From positions 1-64,000 of the forward strand of contig NW_001799030.1 of the NCBI RefSeq assembly GCF_000165425.1: 64,000 nt of DNA. The letters are read 5' to 3'. Position numbers and translations under genes: made by a program. Positions 13,655 through 25,534 of this stretch are shown one piece after another. Origin of the DNA: Paramecium tetraurelia. Lineage: Eukaryota > Ciliophora > Oligohymenophorea > Peniculida > Parameciidae. A model generated the notes under the pieces. The model ran no database searches and was not told the origin of the DNA. It saw only the letters and a list, made by a program, of their open reading frames with translations. The stretch's first letter is position 1. Every line of letters begins with the position of its first letter.

Positions 13655-13689
13655 AGTAAATATATTAATAAATAATAGTTGACTTCAAA
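13655..13689. promoter_or_regulatory. 35-bp bidirectional promoter region
   Basis: The start codons of the divergent helical-repeat gene and the METTL14-type gene are only 35 bp apart. Both promoters and 5' UTRs must share this space or reach into the coding regions. No specific motif is claimed. Confidence 0.5.
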
Positions 13690-14698
13690 ATGCAACAAAA
13701 ATTGTAAAATTTTAACTAATTTCTTAGGAATGATCTGTGTAAGCATTTTTTAGATACAAATGAGCGGCCGTAGAATTCTATAAAGAAATACAAGCCAGAA
13801 GAACGTTTTGAAGATTATCCAAAATCAAAAGAACTGATTCGATTAAAATCTGAGTTGATAAAGAAACATAATCATCCCCCAAATTATATCAAGGCTGATT
13901 TAAGAACATTTGATTTGTAATAGTTGGGCAAAGTATTATGAATACCACATATAATAGTTTGATGTAATTCTAATCGATCCACCCTGGGCAGAATATGCCA
14001 AGAGATTGATGTAGGCAAACATGTAGGTTAAGGAGCATCAATAGTCTTGGACATTAGAGGAATTAAAACAATTGCACATTGATAAAATTGCAGACATTCC
14101 AAGTTTCATCTTCTTATGGTGTGGATCTGAACATTTGGATGATGGCAGAGAGTTATTCAAAACCTGGGGATTCAAAAGATGTGAAGACATTGTTTGGTTG
14201 AAAACTAACAAAGATCATTCAAAATAAAATTAATATGTTGCAGGATAAGATTACGGAGACAATTTATTTAGAAGAGTCAAAGAACATTGTCTGGTGGGTC
14301 TCAGAGGAGATGTAAAGAGAGCCTCAGATCAACATTTCATTCATGCCAACATAGATACGGATGTGATTATAACAGAAGAGGAAGTCATGGGATCCACAAA
14401 AAAACCAGAAGAATTGTATGAGATTATAGAGAGGTTTTGCTTGGGAAGAAAGAGAATTGAGTTATTCGGAGAAATACATAATATTAGAGATGGTTGGTTG
14501 ACAATTGGAACATAACTAAGAGATACTAGACAAATGCCATAACAATATAATTCTTATTTCTAATAAGAACAATTTAGTGAAGAAAAGCCATTCATGGGTC
14601 CTAGGTATTTATAAACAACGATTGAAATTGAAAATTTGAGACCAAAATCCCCTCCAAAAGAGTAATAGTAATAATAACCACAAACATATTTTTATTGA
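13690..14698 (+). CDS. METTL14: METTL14-type MT-A70 adenine-N6 methyltransferase with DPPW motif
   Basis: Two exons (13690-13932, 13958-14698; 25-nt intron) give 327 aa. Segment by segment it follows METTL14: an N-terminal RPQN block, then [10 protein letters not shown] (about residues 82-91), FLWCGS, then [15 protein letters not shown], then [27 protein letters not shown], and a C-terminal LRPKSPP block. In animals METTL14 has EPPL at the catalytic position and is the RNA-binding pseudoenzyme partner of METTL3. Here the MT-A70 catalytic tetrad DPPW is present, so this copy may be active. Ciliates also use MT-A70 proteins for DNA 6mA, so the substrate (mRNA or DNA) is not settled. The Gln-rich tail is written with TAA/TAG codons. 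Confidence 0.93.
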
Positions 14699-14800
14699 GT
14701 ATTTCATTCATTTCATTTATTATCATCTATTATTTGGTCCAAAAATATTTATAAAAATGACAAACATTATTTATCATATATATATATTTGATGAATGATA

Positions 14801-15610
14801 TCACATCACTATTATTGCAAATAGAATCATGAATACTGATAAGACATTGCTGTAGCCTGGAGCTGGAGAATCGGTACAAGATCTGCATTAACCATCTTTC
14901 CAAACCTTTGATTAAGCACTTCCTTTGAAACAGGTTTCGGCTGTGTAATGTTCGTCTTCTCCATCAATACATTTGTTATCCGCTGACCAATGGCATAATG
15001 TTGCATATGGTGAAAAGAATGACATAATAAGGGAGCAAGAATCTTTTGCTTGAATGTCAGAGCATTTTTTGTCTCTGCATTTATCAGTGTCCCAAAAGCA
15101 TTTAGAGTTTTTTTTGCATTAATCGTTATTGTAACTACCATCACTACAGGTTTTCATGGTGACACAGGCAGCAGGGGTGCCAGATAAAACACATACATTG
15201 TTGGAAGTTGATTTGCAATTCTCAACAGCAAATGACTCACATTCTATAGGTTTCTTTGTTCCACATTTATCATCTTCCAATAATACGCATTTGAAGTTTA
15301 TATTGTTGCATTTTTAATCCACAGTCTCTTTGTAATCAGTACATTATTTGAAGTCAACACATTTACCTGAAACCCAACCACAATAGGCCTAGACTCTACA
15401 TAATTCTTGTCCATCTATCATTGAACAACTAATTCTTGGGTCAGCATCACAAACATTTTTTTACTCATTCCAATCACAATTCATATCTCCTGGTTGATAA
15501 CCATCACACTCTTCCTATTTTAACACTTCATCACAAGTGCATCCATTAATTTTAATTTCAGTTGTGTAGCTGACTATTAAGAAGGAGAGGAGGACTAATG
15601 ATCTAACCAT
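14801..15610 (-). CDS. Cys-rich secreted, probably GPI-anchored surface protein
   Basis: One intronless frame of 269 aa (ATG 15608-15610, TGA 14801-14803). It begins with a hydrophobic signal peptide (about residues 1-16), has about 30 regularly spaced Cys residues in the mature part, and ends in a hydrophobic tail of about 17 residues right at the stop codon, as in a GPI-anchor signal. This matches the general design of small ciliate surface proteins (mini-antigens related to immobilisation antigens). It is unlike the other surface-protein family at 48-62 kb. GPI anchoring is inferred, not shown. Confidence 0.8.
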
Positions 15611-16021
15611 AAATGATTTTAATGATGTAATACTCAAATATTCATATTTGAATTCACAAGATATTGTATATAGAATTCAATTAAACATTATTAAATATTA
15701 TTAATATGATTTATGTTAACATTTCCACCTCTCAGTCCTATTTTTATGATTCATCCAAATCGGCAAAACCAAAAGAGTTCATTTTGTATTTTTCTTTTTG
15801 ATATTCTTTTATTTCTATTTTTCCTAAATTGTCATTTTTGATAAGATTTCTAGAGAAAAATTTCAGAGTACAAAAATTGATATCTAATTAGAAAATGTTC
15901 ATAGTTGATCAGGTTTGAGTTATGATAAAATCAATTTTAGAGTTTAGTCTATAATTTTTAATAATATTACTTAACATCTTATTTGGATGCACGAACCATT
16001 CAATTCTATTTTTTTGAATAC
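15611..16021. other. Intergenic spacer
   Basis: About 410 bp of AT-rich DNA upstream of the Cys-rich surface-protein gene; it should contain that gene's promoter, but no motif is distinguished. Confidence 0.4.
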
Positions 16022-16708
16022 ATGAAGAGTATAACTAACGTGAGGTTTCCAAAGTTTCCAAATGAAGTAGAATGCTAGAATCTTATGAGAAGGTCTCTAA
16101 AATTAAGGGATTCATTTTATGATGTCATTAAAATTAGAGCCTTTGAAATTTTAGCTGTATTAAGAGGTAAGTAAACTAAAATTGTAATATCCAATTAACA
16201 CTTTTTTATTTTACCTAAATAATTTAAGGCTTCTTAAAATACTGTATATTAACAAATTTAATCAAGATATCAAAAAATATTATTAGCATAGTTAACTAAT
16301 AGAGATAAGAATTTTCTTAAATTTAAAACATATCAAATCATTTAAATGTTTTGATGAGCCAAATTTGGAAATATGCAAAAGGTAGCTAATTGGTTTAAAT
16401 TATAAAAAAGTAATTTGAATAAATATAGATTCTCCATTTATATTGATACTAATAATTCTAATATTAGAGATAATCAAAGTTAGAATTGGATACTTATAAA
16501 ATCTAATATTTCTAAATGTAATTTATATAGATTTCTAGTGAATTTAATGCTGTCTTAGATAAGTAAAGCTATTGATAATATTGAGTATTTTAGTGCAATT
16601 ATTTAATATTAATATATATTCTAACATATTGTAAAATATAATTTACAACAATTAAATATTACATTAATGTTCCAATCGCTACTTTATCAGTTTAAATTGA
16701 GGTTTAAA
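16022..16708 (+). other. Possible small gene or remnant, frame broken by TGATGA
   Basis: From ATG 16022 a frame of 110 codons runs to TGA 16352-16354. The same frame is open again straight after the double TGA and remains protein-like for a long way. No intron of ordinary length removes the two stops cleanly. It may be a pseudogene or a gene with a misread exon. No family was recognised. Confidence 0.3.
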
Positions 16709-17625
16709 ATGATCAATCAATGTAAAGAAATCAATCCAATTTTTAGTTGATATTAAATAAGAATTCAAATTTTTGAACAACACTCAATAATATTGTACAT
16801 TGCATTCTAAACAACAATTAAATCAATCGACATATCTAATGAAATTTGGTAATTCTTTGGCACCTCATAATTAGCAATTTCACAACAAGATAAATGCTTA
16901 GGTACTCGCATAGGATAGTACATTTCATTAAATGATCCTAAGTTTGATATCAATACAACGAGATATTATTGCCCCATTTCCAGAATTGATGATGTCGGAA
17001 TGTTTGATTTATTGGTCCATGCCATTTAAGCGGAGAATAAGAACTTTTCCACTCACATCACAACTTTGAATGTAATAATTGCAAATATCGTAGGATGGAC
17101 ATATTCTCAATATAAATGGACCTTTCACTAATTACCTTTACCATGGGTATGGCTCAATCGAAATCCCCAAAGACAATATCAATTAAAATTACAAATATAT
17201 TGGCATAGTAGCAGAGTCTTCAGCTATTGCAGCTTTTTTCCAAGTTACAACAATGCTTAATTTGATAGTTAATAGAAGGTATAGCTACCAACGGTGATAA
17301 CACACATATAGGATTGCTTTATGTGGCGGATACTATAGATGAATTAGTTCTGATGGAGGAATTAATTTGGTATGTTGAGGAGAAAAAGATAAATGCTACA
17401 TTTATGCTGAGAAATGAGCAAGATCCAATTGGAAAGGTTTTTAGTGGTCCTAAGGGCTAATTAAAGCCGATATATTTGGAATAGTATTTGCCTTAGCCGA
17501 ATGATCAAACATTAATCCTTGTTTGCGGGAGCAGGTATTGATTGCAAATTTTAATAAGGGCATTTAAAAAAGAAACTAAATAACAACTGGAATATATCCA
17601 TCACCAAAATATAGCTATAATTTGA
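16709..17625 (+). CDS. Cytochrome-b5-reductase-like FAD/NAD oxidoreductase, divergent
   Basis: Six exons (16709-16721, 16747-16848, 16875-17071, 17094-17243, 17269-17534, 17559-17625; introns of 25, 26, 22, 25 and 24 nt) total 795 nt, 264 aa. The order of motifs follows NADH-cytochrome-b5 reductases: GTRIGQYI, then RYYCPIS (for RxYTPIS, FAD binding), GMFDLLV, GHILNINGPF, LYHGYGS, a NAD-domain strand, DNTHIGLLY, then LVCGS near the C-terminus. The usual GGTGITPMLQ nucleotide-binding loop is replaced by AESSAIAAFFQ, and CGPP by CGSR, so NAD(P)H binding may be altered or lost. No cytochrome b5 domain or membrane anchor is visible. Confidence 0.8.
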
Positions 17626-17783
17626 TTATATATTATTTAATATATTATAAAATTTTATATTAATTTAAGATATTATCAAATTAAATCTAATTAAATAACT
17701 GTGAAAAATATTTATATCCAAATTAATAACAATTCACTTCATTTATTATTTTATTTTTAAGAGATATAACCATACGCTAATAA

Positions 17784-18515
17784 ATGTCCCAGAATACCAT
17801 AAAAAATGAATAGGTTCGATAATATTAGAAAGTGCATCAAAACTAAAAGGAGTAACTCAAAGATTTGGTGTTTAAAGAGTCTTATTCCATCAAACAAGTA
17901 ATATATTTAGTCTAGACAGGCTTCTTAACTGTTAAATATTAAATATGCCACTGCCAAATCAATTATGTCCAAAATTCGAAAGTCTAAAATAAAAAAATTT
18001 TTATTCCTCAACAAAAAATTGGGGCAGTGCTAATTCAAGAAAGTTGAATTATCCAAACCTTAATTAGAAATCAAATCTTTAGTGTCAGGATCTTTGATCA
18101 GTTCATGTAATTACTATTTATAATGAATATCTTGTAAAAAATTCAATAATATTATTCATATACTTTTTTGGAGGATTTTGCTGTAAGCAAATATCATTGC
18201 ATAATATATATTGATAATTTAATAACTCAGGTTCATTATAAGTTCACAAGCATATTGTCCATATTATTATTCGAAAGTATGTTTCCTAACAGCATTTTTT
18301 CATCTTTTTTTAAATAACACTAAATACTGGGTATTGATAATAACCCTTCGACGCCATCAATAATTTTCCAATAACTACTGACAGAACACAACATTAGAGT
18401 TTCGATAAAAGCATATCGTCATAGTACTTAAGCAATTAATCTCTTTCTCTACCTTTGTTCACTGGCAAATGAGTTTTACATCTTAAAATGGAATCACCAT
18501 CTATTGTGACCTCAA
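17784..18515 (+). other. Probable gene or pseudogene with one in-frame TGA
   Basis: ATG 17784 opens 87 codons to TGA 18045-18047; the same frame then stays open to about 18510. A 25-nt GT..AG candidate intron covers the stop, but its removal shifts the frame into another TGA. The exon structure is therefore unresolved. No domain was recognised. Confidence 0.3.
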
Positions 18516-18822
18516 AATAAAGTTGAAATCTAAAACACCATTAAACTCTAATTTGAGTAAATAGGTGCACATTAACATAAGGATAGCATCTGAGAAGAGA
18601 ACCCTTTAGGCACATAGGTAATTAAAAAAATCATATCTATAATATATTAATATTGTATTTCAATATGATCATCAAACTCAATAATATGTACTTCTACATT
18701 TTATTCTTTTTGTTCACATGTCTAAATAATAGTTTAATTTAGGTTGAAATTAGGGTTGGAGATAAATTGGATTTTAAAATCAGTACTTGTGTATTTAAAA
18801 CTAAAATAATTATTTTTGATAA

Positions 18823-19110
18823 ATGATTTAGTTGAAACTAGAAGATGTGATTTCTTCTCAGATTAATGAAGCCAGCACTCTTAAAATTGAGATTGATGTC
18901 AGAAATGGTTCACTTGTGGCTAGATAATGTTGTTTGGCACTTAAAAAGTCTAAGTGGAGATGATGACAGCTATTGTTATCAGAAGTGTTAAGGATATGGT
19001 AAATAGCAGAAAGGAGCATAAGAAATTTATAATGTTGCAATATGCAATAGATAAGCATGGCTTACAATTTGGAATAGTTGGAGTAAATAAAATATTGATA
19101 TTAATTTTAT
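18823..19110 (+). other. Short coding segment upstream of CaMKK-like gene, structure unresolved
   Basis: Two overlapping frames (from ATG 18823 and from ATG 18960) look protein-like and could be joined by a 22-nt intron at about 18938-18979. The resulting frame has no stop before it enters the kinase gene that starts at 19120. It could be a small gene with a missed last intron or an upstream part of the kinase gene. Confidence 0.25.
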
Positions 19111-19119
19111 CTTTAAACA

Positions 19120-20616
19120 ATGTTATAATTACCTATTAATAATAGAACACCAGGATAAAATTTTAGTTTTAATTAGTTTGCTTCTGCACCTAATTCTCCC
19201 GATAAAAACACACCGAGTACGATAAAGGATTATATAAAATATCGATAACGAAATTTGCTGGATTTTGTTAAAAGTCGATTATAGAGTCGGCAAAATAGTC
19301 CAAAAAACCTTTTTAAGGTGGATCTAATCTAGTTTGCGAAAAAGAAGTATGACAGCATGCCCAGTCCCATAATGGGGGAACATAAATTTTTATCAACTTA
19401 AAGATCGATTGGCGATTCGATTCAGATTGTGAATGGGTAGGGAATGACAGAAGATACATTATTTGATGAAATAATTGATTTGGAGAATGCGATTAATTCG
19501 AATATATACGAGAAGAGGGTGATGGGATCTTAGAAACAAATAAATCATTCAATCATGAAGAAGGAAGTAACTGAAGATGGTTAAGTGAAAATTAATCAAT
19601 ATACAATATTACAGGAACTTGGCAAGGGATCGTTTGGGAAGGTGAAGTTGGCTAAGGACAACAATAGAAAATATGTAAGAAATTTAGAATTATGATAATA
19701 GGCAGTGAAAATATGTGATAGGAAGAAGTTAAAATTAAGGTTACTGTCAAGCAAAATGGATGCCTATTCATTGTTGGACAAGGAGATCGCAATAATGAAG
19801 AAGGTGGATCACGAAAACATAGTGTAACTGTATGAAGTAATTGAAAATCCGAATAACGATAAATTGTATTTGGTCTTGGAATACATGGACGGACCTTAAC
19901 TCTTATCAATTAAAAATACGAACATTGAGACAATTTGGAGATTATTTCGAGATTTCATGTTGGGACTAGAATATCGTATATAATACAAAAATATAAGTGC
20001 ATAATTTCGCCAATATTGCCCATATGGACATTAAACCTGAAAATCTACTGTTGAACTAGGAACTGAGATTGAAAATAGCTGACTTCGGAGTCTCGTAAAT
20101 TATGGATGACAATTTGGTCAAGTCTAAAATAGGGACATCAGCTTATCAACCTCCAGAAGTGTTCACTGAAGACCAAGTAAGAGGCAAGCCAATCGATGTT
20201 TGGGCTGCTGGGTTGACTTTGTACCAGTTAGTATATAATGAGCACCCTTTTATTTCGTTAAGACAGGATCAATTGAAGAATAACATTCTCACTCTAAACA
20301 TCAAGTGGAGGGAAACTTCAGACTTAACAGATTTACTCAAAAGAATGTTAGACAAGAATCCCAACACTAGAATTACAACCTAACAAGTGTTAGTATCTTT
20401 ATTGAGTTATTTCAGGAACATCCTTGGGTGACCAAAAATGGTCGGTTCCCTCTAAAAAATGAGTACCAAGGCAACTTTTGTGTTACTGAGAATGACATTC
20501 ATAATGCCATCACAAGGTTGTCCTTCAACATGGCTATTAGAACTTTAAATAAATTGAAATAGAAGCTAAATTAATCTCGCTAGCGATTAAAATAAAGAAA
20601 GGCTTAGGAATCATGA
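19120..20616 (+). CDS. CaMKK-like Ser/Thr protein kinase (HMD instead of HRD)
   Basis: Four exons (19120-19674, 19702-19975, 19998-20392, 20416-20616; introns 27, 22 and 23 nt) give 474 aa. After a ~165-residue Ser/Asn-rich N-terminus come the P-loop GKGSFGKV, AVKIC, the catalytic loop HMDIKPENLL, IADFGVS (DFG), GTSAYQPPE (for APE) and DVWAAG. The segment after the kinase core, HPWVTKNG, and the following ~60 residues match CaMK kinases. The Arg of the HRD motif is Met, while the catalytic Asp and Lys remain, so catalysis is likely but activation-loop control may differ. Likely an activating kinase for another kinase, by family. It is followed at once by a second kinase gene. Confidence 0.88.
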
Positions 20617-20686
20617 GAATCTGACTTTAATTTTATTAATTTAGATTATTTTTTCTAATTAACCAAAGAAATTTATTCTAATAATA

Positions 20687-21837
20687 ATGAATTTTAATAT
20701 CAAAGTCACGTTCAACAACTCTCCATGTCATCTTACTATTGATAATGACAATAACTTGATAATCATGAATTAAATTCTTTTGATGACATTTCCTCTAAAT
20801 TTAGATTCAAATATTGTGTGGAAATTAGAAAAAAATGTGCTCCTAGGCTTTGAAATCAACACCCTATTGTTTACAGGTGACCATCATGATCTTCTCAATC
20901 TCAAATCCATCATAGGAAGACTTGTTACCTACAAAAAAATCAGTAATATGTACACCTTTCTCAGCACTATCGGAAAAGGCAACTATTCGCAAGTATGCAT
21001 GCTCCAGTGTAAAATAACAAATAAACTATTTGCTGCAAAATGCATGAAGAAGGAAAACCAATAAGTTGTAAATGATATCAAAAGAGAAATTATGATCTGG
21101 TCTGAGCTGTAGCATAATAACATTGCCAAATTCTATGAAGTCTATGAGAGTACAAACACAATTTATATTGTTATGGAGAAGCTCAATAGATTAAGAAATG
21201 ATTACGATCATGAAGAAATTAAATTAATTATGAAAGTATGATCATTACGTAATTAATTTTTTAGGATATTCTGGAAGGTGTACAGTACATTCATTCCAAA
21301 TACATTATTCATAGAGATTTAAAAATCGATAATATATTGATTGACGACGAAAATCAAATTAAAATCATCGATTTTGGATTGGCTTGCCAATTTAATAATG
21401 TCGAATCCAGACTTATTAGTTGCGGCACTCCCGGTTACATTGCTCCTGAAGTTCTGATGAATAAACCCTTTGATTACAAATCTGATATCTTCAGCATGGG
21501 AGTTGTCATGTATAACCTCTACTTTAATAAACATTTATTCCAAGCTGATTAAGTGTCTGACATTCTCAAACTCAATAAGAAATTCACCCTATCTAGATTG
21601 CCAGTATTCAATATTCCAGATTGTGGTTATCAATTGTTAAGAAGCTTATTGAATCACAATCCTTTATAACGAATAACGGCCTCTTAGGCTCTCTCACATT
21701 GGTATATGAATTCAATCAAGGAGGAACATTTCATAAAGGTTCCTAGAAATCCTAATCCAAAATTTAAGGATCACATTTAATCGTGCTCAATTATTTACTC
21801 GAAAACTACTATAACTTCATACAATAAAATATATTGA
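20687..21837 (+). CDS. Ser/Thr protein kinase
   Basis: Two exons (20687-21235, 21265-21837; 29-nt intron) give 373 aa. A ~90-residue N-terminal region with beta-strand-like pattern precedes the kinase core: GKGNYSQV, AAKCMKK, HRDLKIDNIL, IIDFGLA, GTPGYIAPE and a DIFSMG helix. All core catalytic residues are present (Lys, Glu, HRD, DFG). The N-terminal part resembles the arrangement in ciliate kinases with a PH-like domain before the kinase, but I would not call the fold. Same strand as the CaMKK-like gene, 70 bp downstream, so the two may be a diverged tandem pair or simply neighbours. Confidence 0.9.
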
Positions 21838-22626
21838 TAATATTATATTCATTAATTAATTATTGCACAACTGATCAAATTTAATTGGAATATTAGATTT
21901 AAATTTACATTAATGCATTTTCTTGTCTTATAAAGAGGTAAGAAACTTTTATTGTTTACTATAATATTAATCTTAGATTAGATTTTAGTTTTCTGCCTAT
22001 AATTTATCTAAATAAGGCTTCGTATGTCATAATTTTGGTTCAAGTAATTAAATGATAATTTATAAATGGAATCAAAATCACTGAGTTTTTCTAACATTAA
22101 CCATCCAAAATTACAGAATTGAATTTAATAAATGGTTTGTGCCTATTTGTTAACTAATTTCTCAAGATCATTATTTCAGAAAAGCGAGTCATCCATTCAT
22201 GTATTAATACTCCCTCAATAAGTAATTCTTCAAACCTTGGATTTATTGAAATTACTTAATAAATTTATAAATTATCTAAAAATTTCTACACTTCATTTTG
22301 TGTCCTAGGACAAATAAACTAACTATTGATAGCCTATTTATTTTTACTTCAATCAAATTATCTCTAGGTTTAAGAAGAATAATTTAATTTACACAGATTA
22401 ATTATAAATACATAACCATTCATCAATTGTGAGTATTATATTACAACAATCCATAACTCATACGCAACTATTTTTCATCGTAAATATCTGAATCTGTACA
22501 AAAACAGTTATGAATGCAGAAAAAGAATTTAGATTAAGCAAATGCTATTTAGTTATCAGATATTTTTAAATTCACAAATATAAATAAATTAATAAGTAAA
22601 TGATAATTAGGTCAGCTACCACTTAT
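21838..22626. other. Intergenic spacer
   Basis: About 790 bp of AT-rich DNA with many TGA codons in all frames. No gene, RNA or repeat was recognised. Confidence 0.45.
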
Positions 22627-22976
22627 ATGATGTTTCATTCCAAGACTCCTAAATATCCCATAACAAGGGAATTTTTCAGAAAGTTGTTTTCATGTACTCC
22701 TTCTAATATTCTACTTTAGCAAAACCTCAAGAACCCAAAGAATATTTACTTTAGTCTCCAGATGTGAAAACATTTGCAGCTCATCTCAAATAAATGGAGC
22801 AAATTCCTTCTTAAGGAGAATAGGACTTGGCACTTTTTGATAAATTTCAGATTGGTTCTTCAATATTAAGAAAGTATTTTAGATTCTTTGTATACTTTTG
22901 CTTTAAAATGTGTTACCTTTTATTAGATGAATTCAAGAGATTTATAATATTAGGAATAATATTCTTTTGTTTGTGA
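22627..22976 (+). CDS. Small protein with hydrophobic C-terminus
   Basis: Two exons (22627-22693, 22720-22976; 26-nt intron with TTTAG acceptor) give 107 aa. The N-terminal 65 residues are polar. The C-terminal ~40 residues are aromatic and aliphatic and could form one membrane helix, but they could also be an unspliced intron read through. No family recognised. It converges on the WD40 gene with about 50 bp between stops. Confidence 0.5.
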
Positions 22977-23025
22977 AGAATTTTCATTTACATATATAAC
23001 ATTATCACTATACATATAGTTAAGC

Positions 23026-24480
23026 TCAGAAATTTCTCTAATGAATAATAATTTTCCTCTCATCTACATTATACGCAATTAAATATTGACCATCATTTCT
23101 AAGTGTGGCTCCCTAAAACAGTCCTTTAAATCTTTATATTTGCAAAGGGTCGTTGATTCCTACGAATCTCCACACATCTAATGTATTAGAACTTTGGAAT
23201 ATCATTATTGAATTAGATGGAAGATATTTGATTCTATCAACACATTCCAAATAGGATTGAACTGTTCCAGTTAAAGTAAATTATCCATTATTTTCATTTC
23301 TCCTCCAAATTAATACCTCTTTACTGCCAGTAACGAATTATTCATCATTTATAAAGCAAGCCGAGAAAATTTTATATTCATGTGCATTTCCGATTTTCTA
23401 AGTTAATTTCCACACTCCTAAATTATGTTCGTAGATATTGATAGACCTATCCCAACTTACTGATAATAATAGCTTATCACTTTGACTGATCTAAATCTGT
23501 AATATTTCCCTGAAATGGTCACTTAAAGTTTATGATAACTACCACGAGTTTTCACATTTATTCCAAATCTATATAGTTTTATCGCATCCAGTTGAAAATA
23601 ATTGTTTATCTTACGAATTAATCACTATAGATTTTATACAGTCTCTATGGTGTTTGAGTTCTTAATGCAATTCAAAAGTGCCCTAATTTGAAAGTTTCCA
23701 AACGCGAACAATTTTATCTACTCCTCCAGTGAAAAAGAAATTTTAAGAATTACTTATACAAATCGTTTCTATAAATCCTCTATGAGTGTTAGATTCTTAT
23801 ATTTAATTTATTCTGCCATCTTTAAATGAATAGCTTCTGATCTTATTTTCGCAATTCGCAATAATTACATTATGTCTATGAGCTATTTGTAAATCGAAGC
23901 ATATTTCTTAAGGATGGTCATTCCATTGTTAATATGCTATGAGATCTTCAAATTTTTTTTTATAGTTCTTGACATGCTTCAGTGCAGTATCATAATATTG
24001 ATTAAAAACTCCTTGGTAGGGTTTTAATTTATCAACAACTTCTTAATCAATTAATTAGATGTCTTAACTTTTAAATAGACTAATTTGTTAGGCCATTTTT
24101 TATAATTGGGTGAAAGTTACTTATCCAATTTAATACTGGTTTAACTTCAGATTTTTATATTGTTAGATTATCTACTAAATTTACTTTTCTATTCCCTTTT
24201 CTATTAAATTCATGTTGGCCAGTAATTCTTCAGTCTTTTTGAATAATTTATTTTTCAGTATTTCCAAAGATTTTACCTCCTGGTCAAGCAGGCGATCGAT
24301 TTCTTAATTTTACTATTTTACCATCCCATTGTAGATTTCGAATCCAGCCACGATACTGATTGGTCGAATTAAACCACATTCGTCACAAGCCACTTTATCC
24401 CCTAATTTAACATTTAAATCAATATTCAAAAAGTTTACAAGTCTTGCATGAATAGGACACAGAATATTTATAGAATTCAT
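23026..24480 (-). CDS. WD40-repeat protein with Cys pairs and coiled coil at the N-terminus
   Basis: One intronless frame of 484 aa (ATG 24478-24480, TGA 23026-23028). Residues 1-45 hold CPIH and CDEC, a possible zinc-binding pair. Residues ~60-170 are a predicted coiled coil. From ~185 on there are repeated WD-type units ending in VWK, IWN, IYE, IWR and VWR, with SGG/TGC-like turns between, so a seven-blade propeller is likely. WD40 proteins are scaffolds; this architecture is common in ciliates, and no orthologue was identified. Confidence 0.85.
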
Positions 24481-24794
24481 TTTAAATCGTGATAAAATAT
24501 TAAATTAAAAATGATTAAGAATAGTAATTCAAAACTCTCTGCGACATATATATTTATTGTAACAGTGTGTGATTTGATTCTAGAACACAAGTTCATCAAT
24601 TACTTTCTATTTAAAATCCACAGAAATACTAAATACATGCGAATAGAATTAAAGATACAAATTACGTGTGTAATTCTTATGAATAAATATAATTTCTTTT
24701 TGTTTAAAATGTATTTCTTTAAACATTAAATCGTTTGATATAATTTTTAATATTAAATTGTTAGAATAATTATTATACATTGTCATTAATCAAT
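24481..24794. other. Intergenic spacer
   Basis: About 310 bp between the start of the WD40 gene and the stop of the RRM gene. Very AT-rich; no feature seen. Confidence 0.4.
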
Positions 24795-25475
24795 TCAAGC
24801 TTTGAGTTATTCTTTCTATAATTATGATAAAGATATATAGATACAAATCCTGGGAAGGTGTAATTGATTCCTAATTCTTTAAGTTTTAGTCTCTTCTCCT
24901 CTTCATTAGCCAACAACTTCTAGACTTCTTTGACAATTTATTCATTTGATTTTTCCTACTGTTAATAATAGATGGTACTTTATTTGATTCTTCCACAGCC
25001 TTTTCTGACCAATTGATAAAGAACAGTTTTTAGTTTCCGTGTTTGTATTTGAAAGGGTCTGGATGTTAGTCGCTTAAGACATTGACAACTAACTTCTTTC
25101 CGTTCATTAGATAACCGTTCATGGCCTGTGCTGCGATGGGTGCTACTTCTTTGTCGGCAAATTTAACAAATCCGTATCCTTAGACTCTATTGGTCTAAAA
25201 AGAATGTAAATTTGAGGAATTACTTTTTTGCTTCTAAATAATTTGACTCCGAGCACGTCTCCAAATTAGGTAAAGTATTCCTTCAATCCCTCTTCGACAA
25301 AACCATAAGGTAAATGTCCAACATAAATAATTCCATGTTGTCTTTCTTGTGGTTATTACTCTAATCTGTTGACTTTGCTTTTTATTTTTTATTCTTTATT
25401 TGAGGATTCTTGACTTTATTTCTCAACAATCTTTTATGTTTTGCCAATAACCTTCTAGGTCTTTTTTGTGCTCAT
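24795..25475 (-). CDS. NIFK: NIFK/Nop15-like nucleolar RRM protein
   Basis: Four exons (25475-25224, 25194-24979, 24958-24845, 24815-24795; introns 29, 20 and 29 nt) give 200 aa. A basic N-terminus of ~45 residues leads into one RRM with RNP2 IIYVGHLP and RNP1 GYGFVKF. The RRM is followed by a Lys-rich helix and LKELGINYTFPGF. The RRM plus the GI-Y-FP tail is the pattern of human NIFK and yeast Nop15, which act in 60S ribosome assembly in the nucleolus. The assignment rests on that combination; nucleolar location is inferred. Confidence 0.82.
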
Positions 25476-25534
25476 AATTAAATTATATTAAATTGTGTTA
25501 ATTATTTTAATTTATAAACAACTTTAATAAATTC

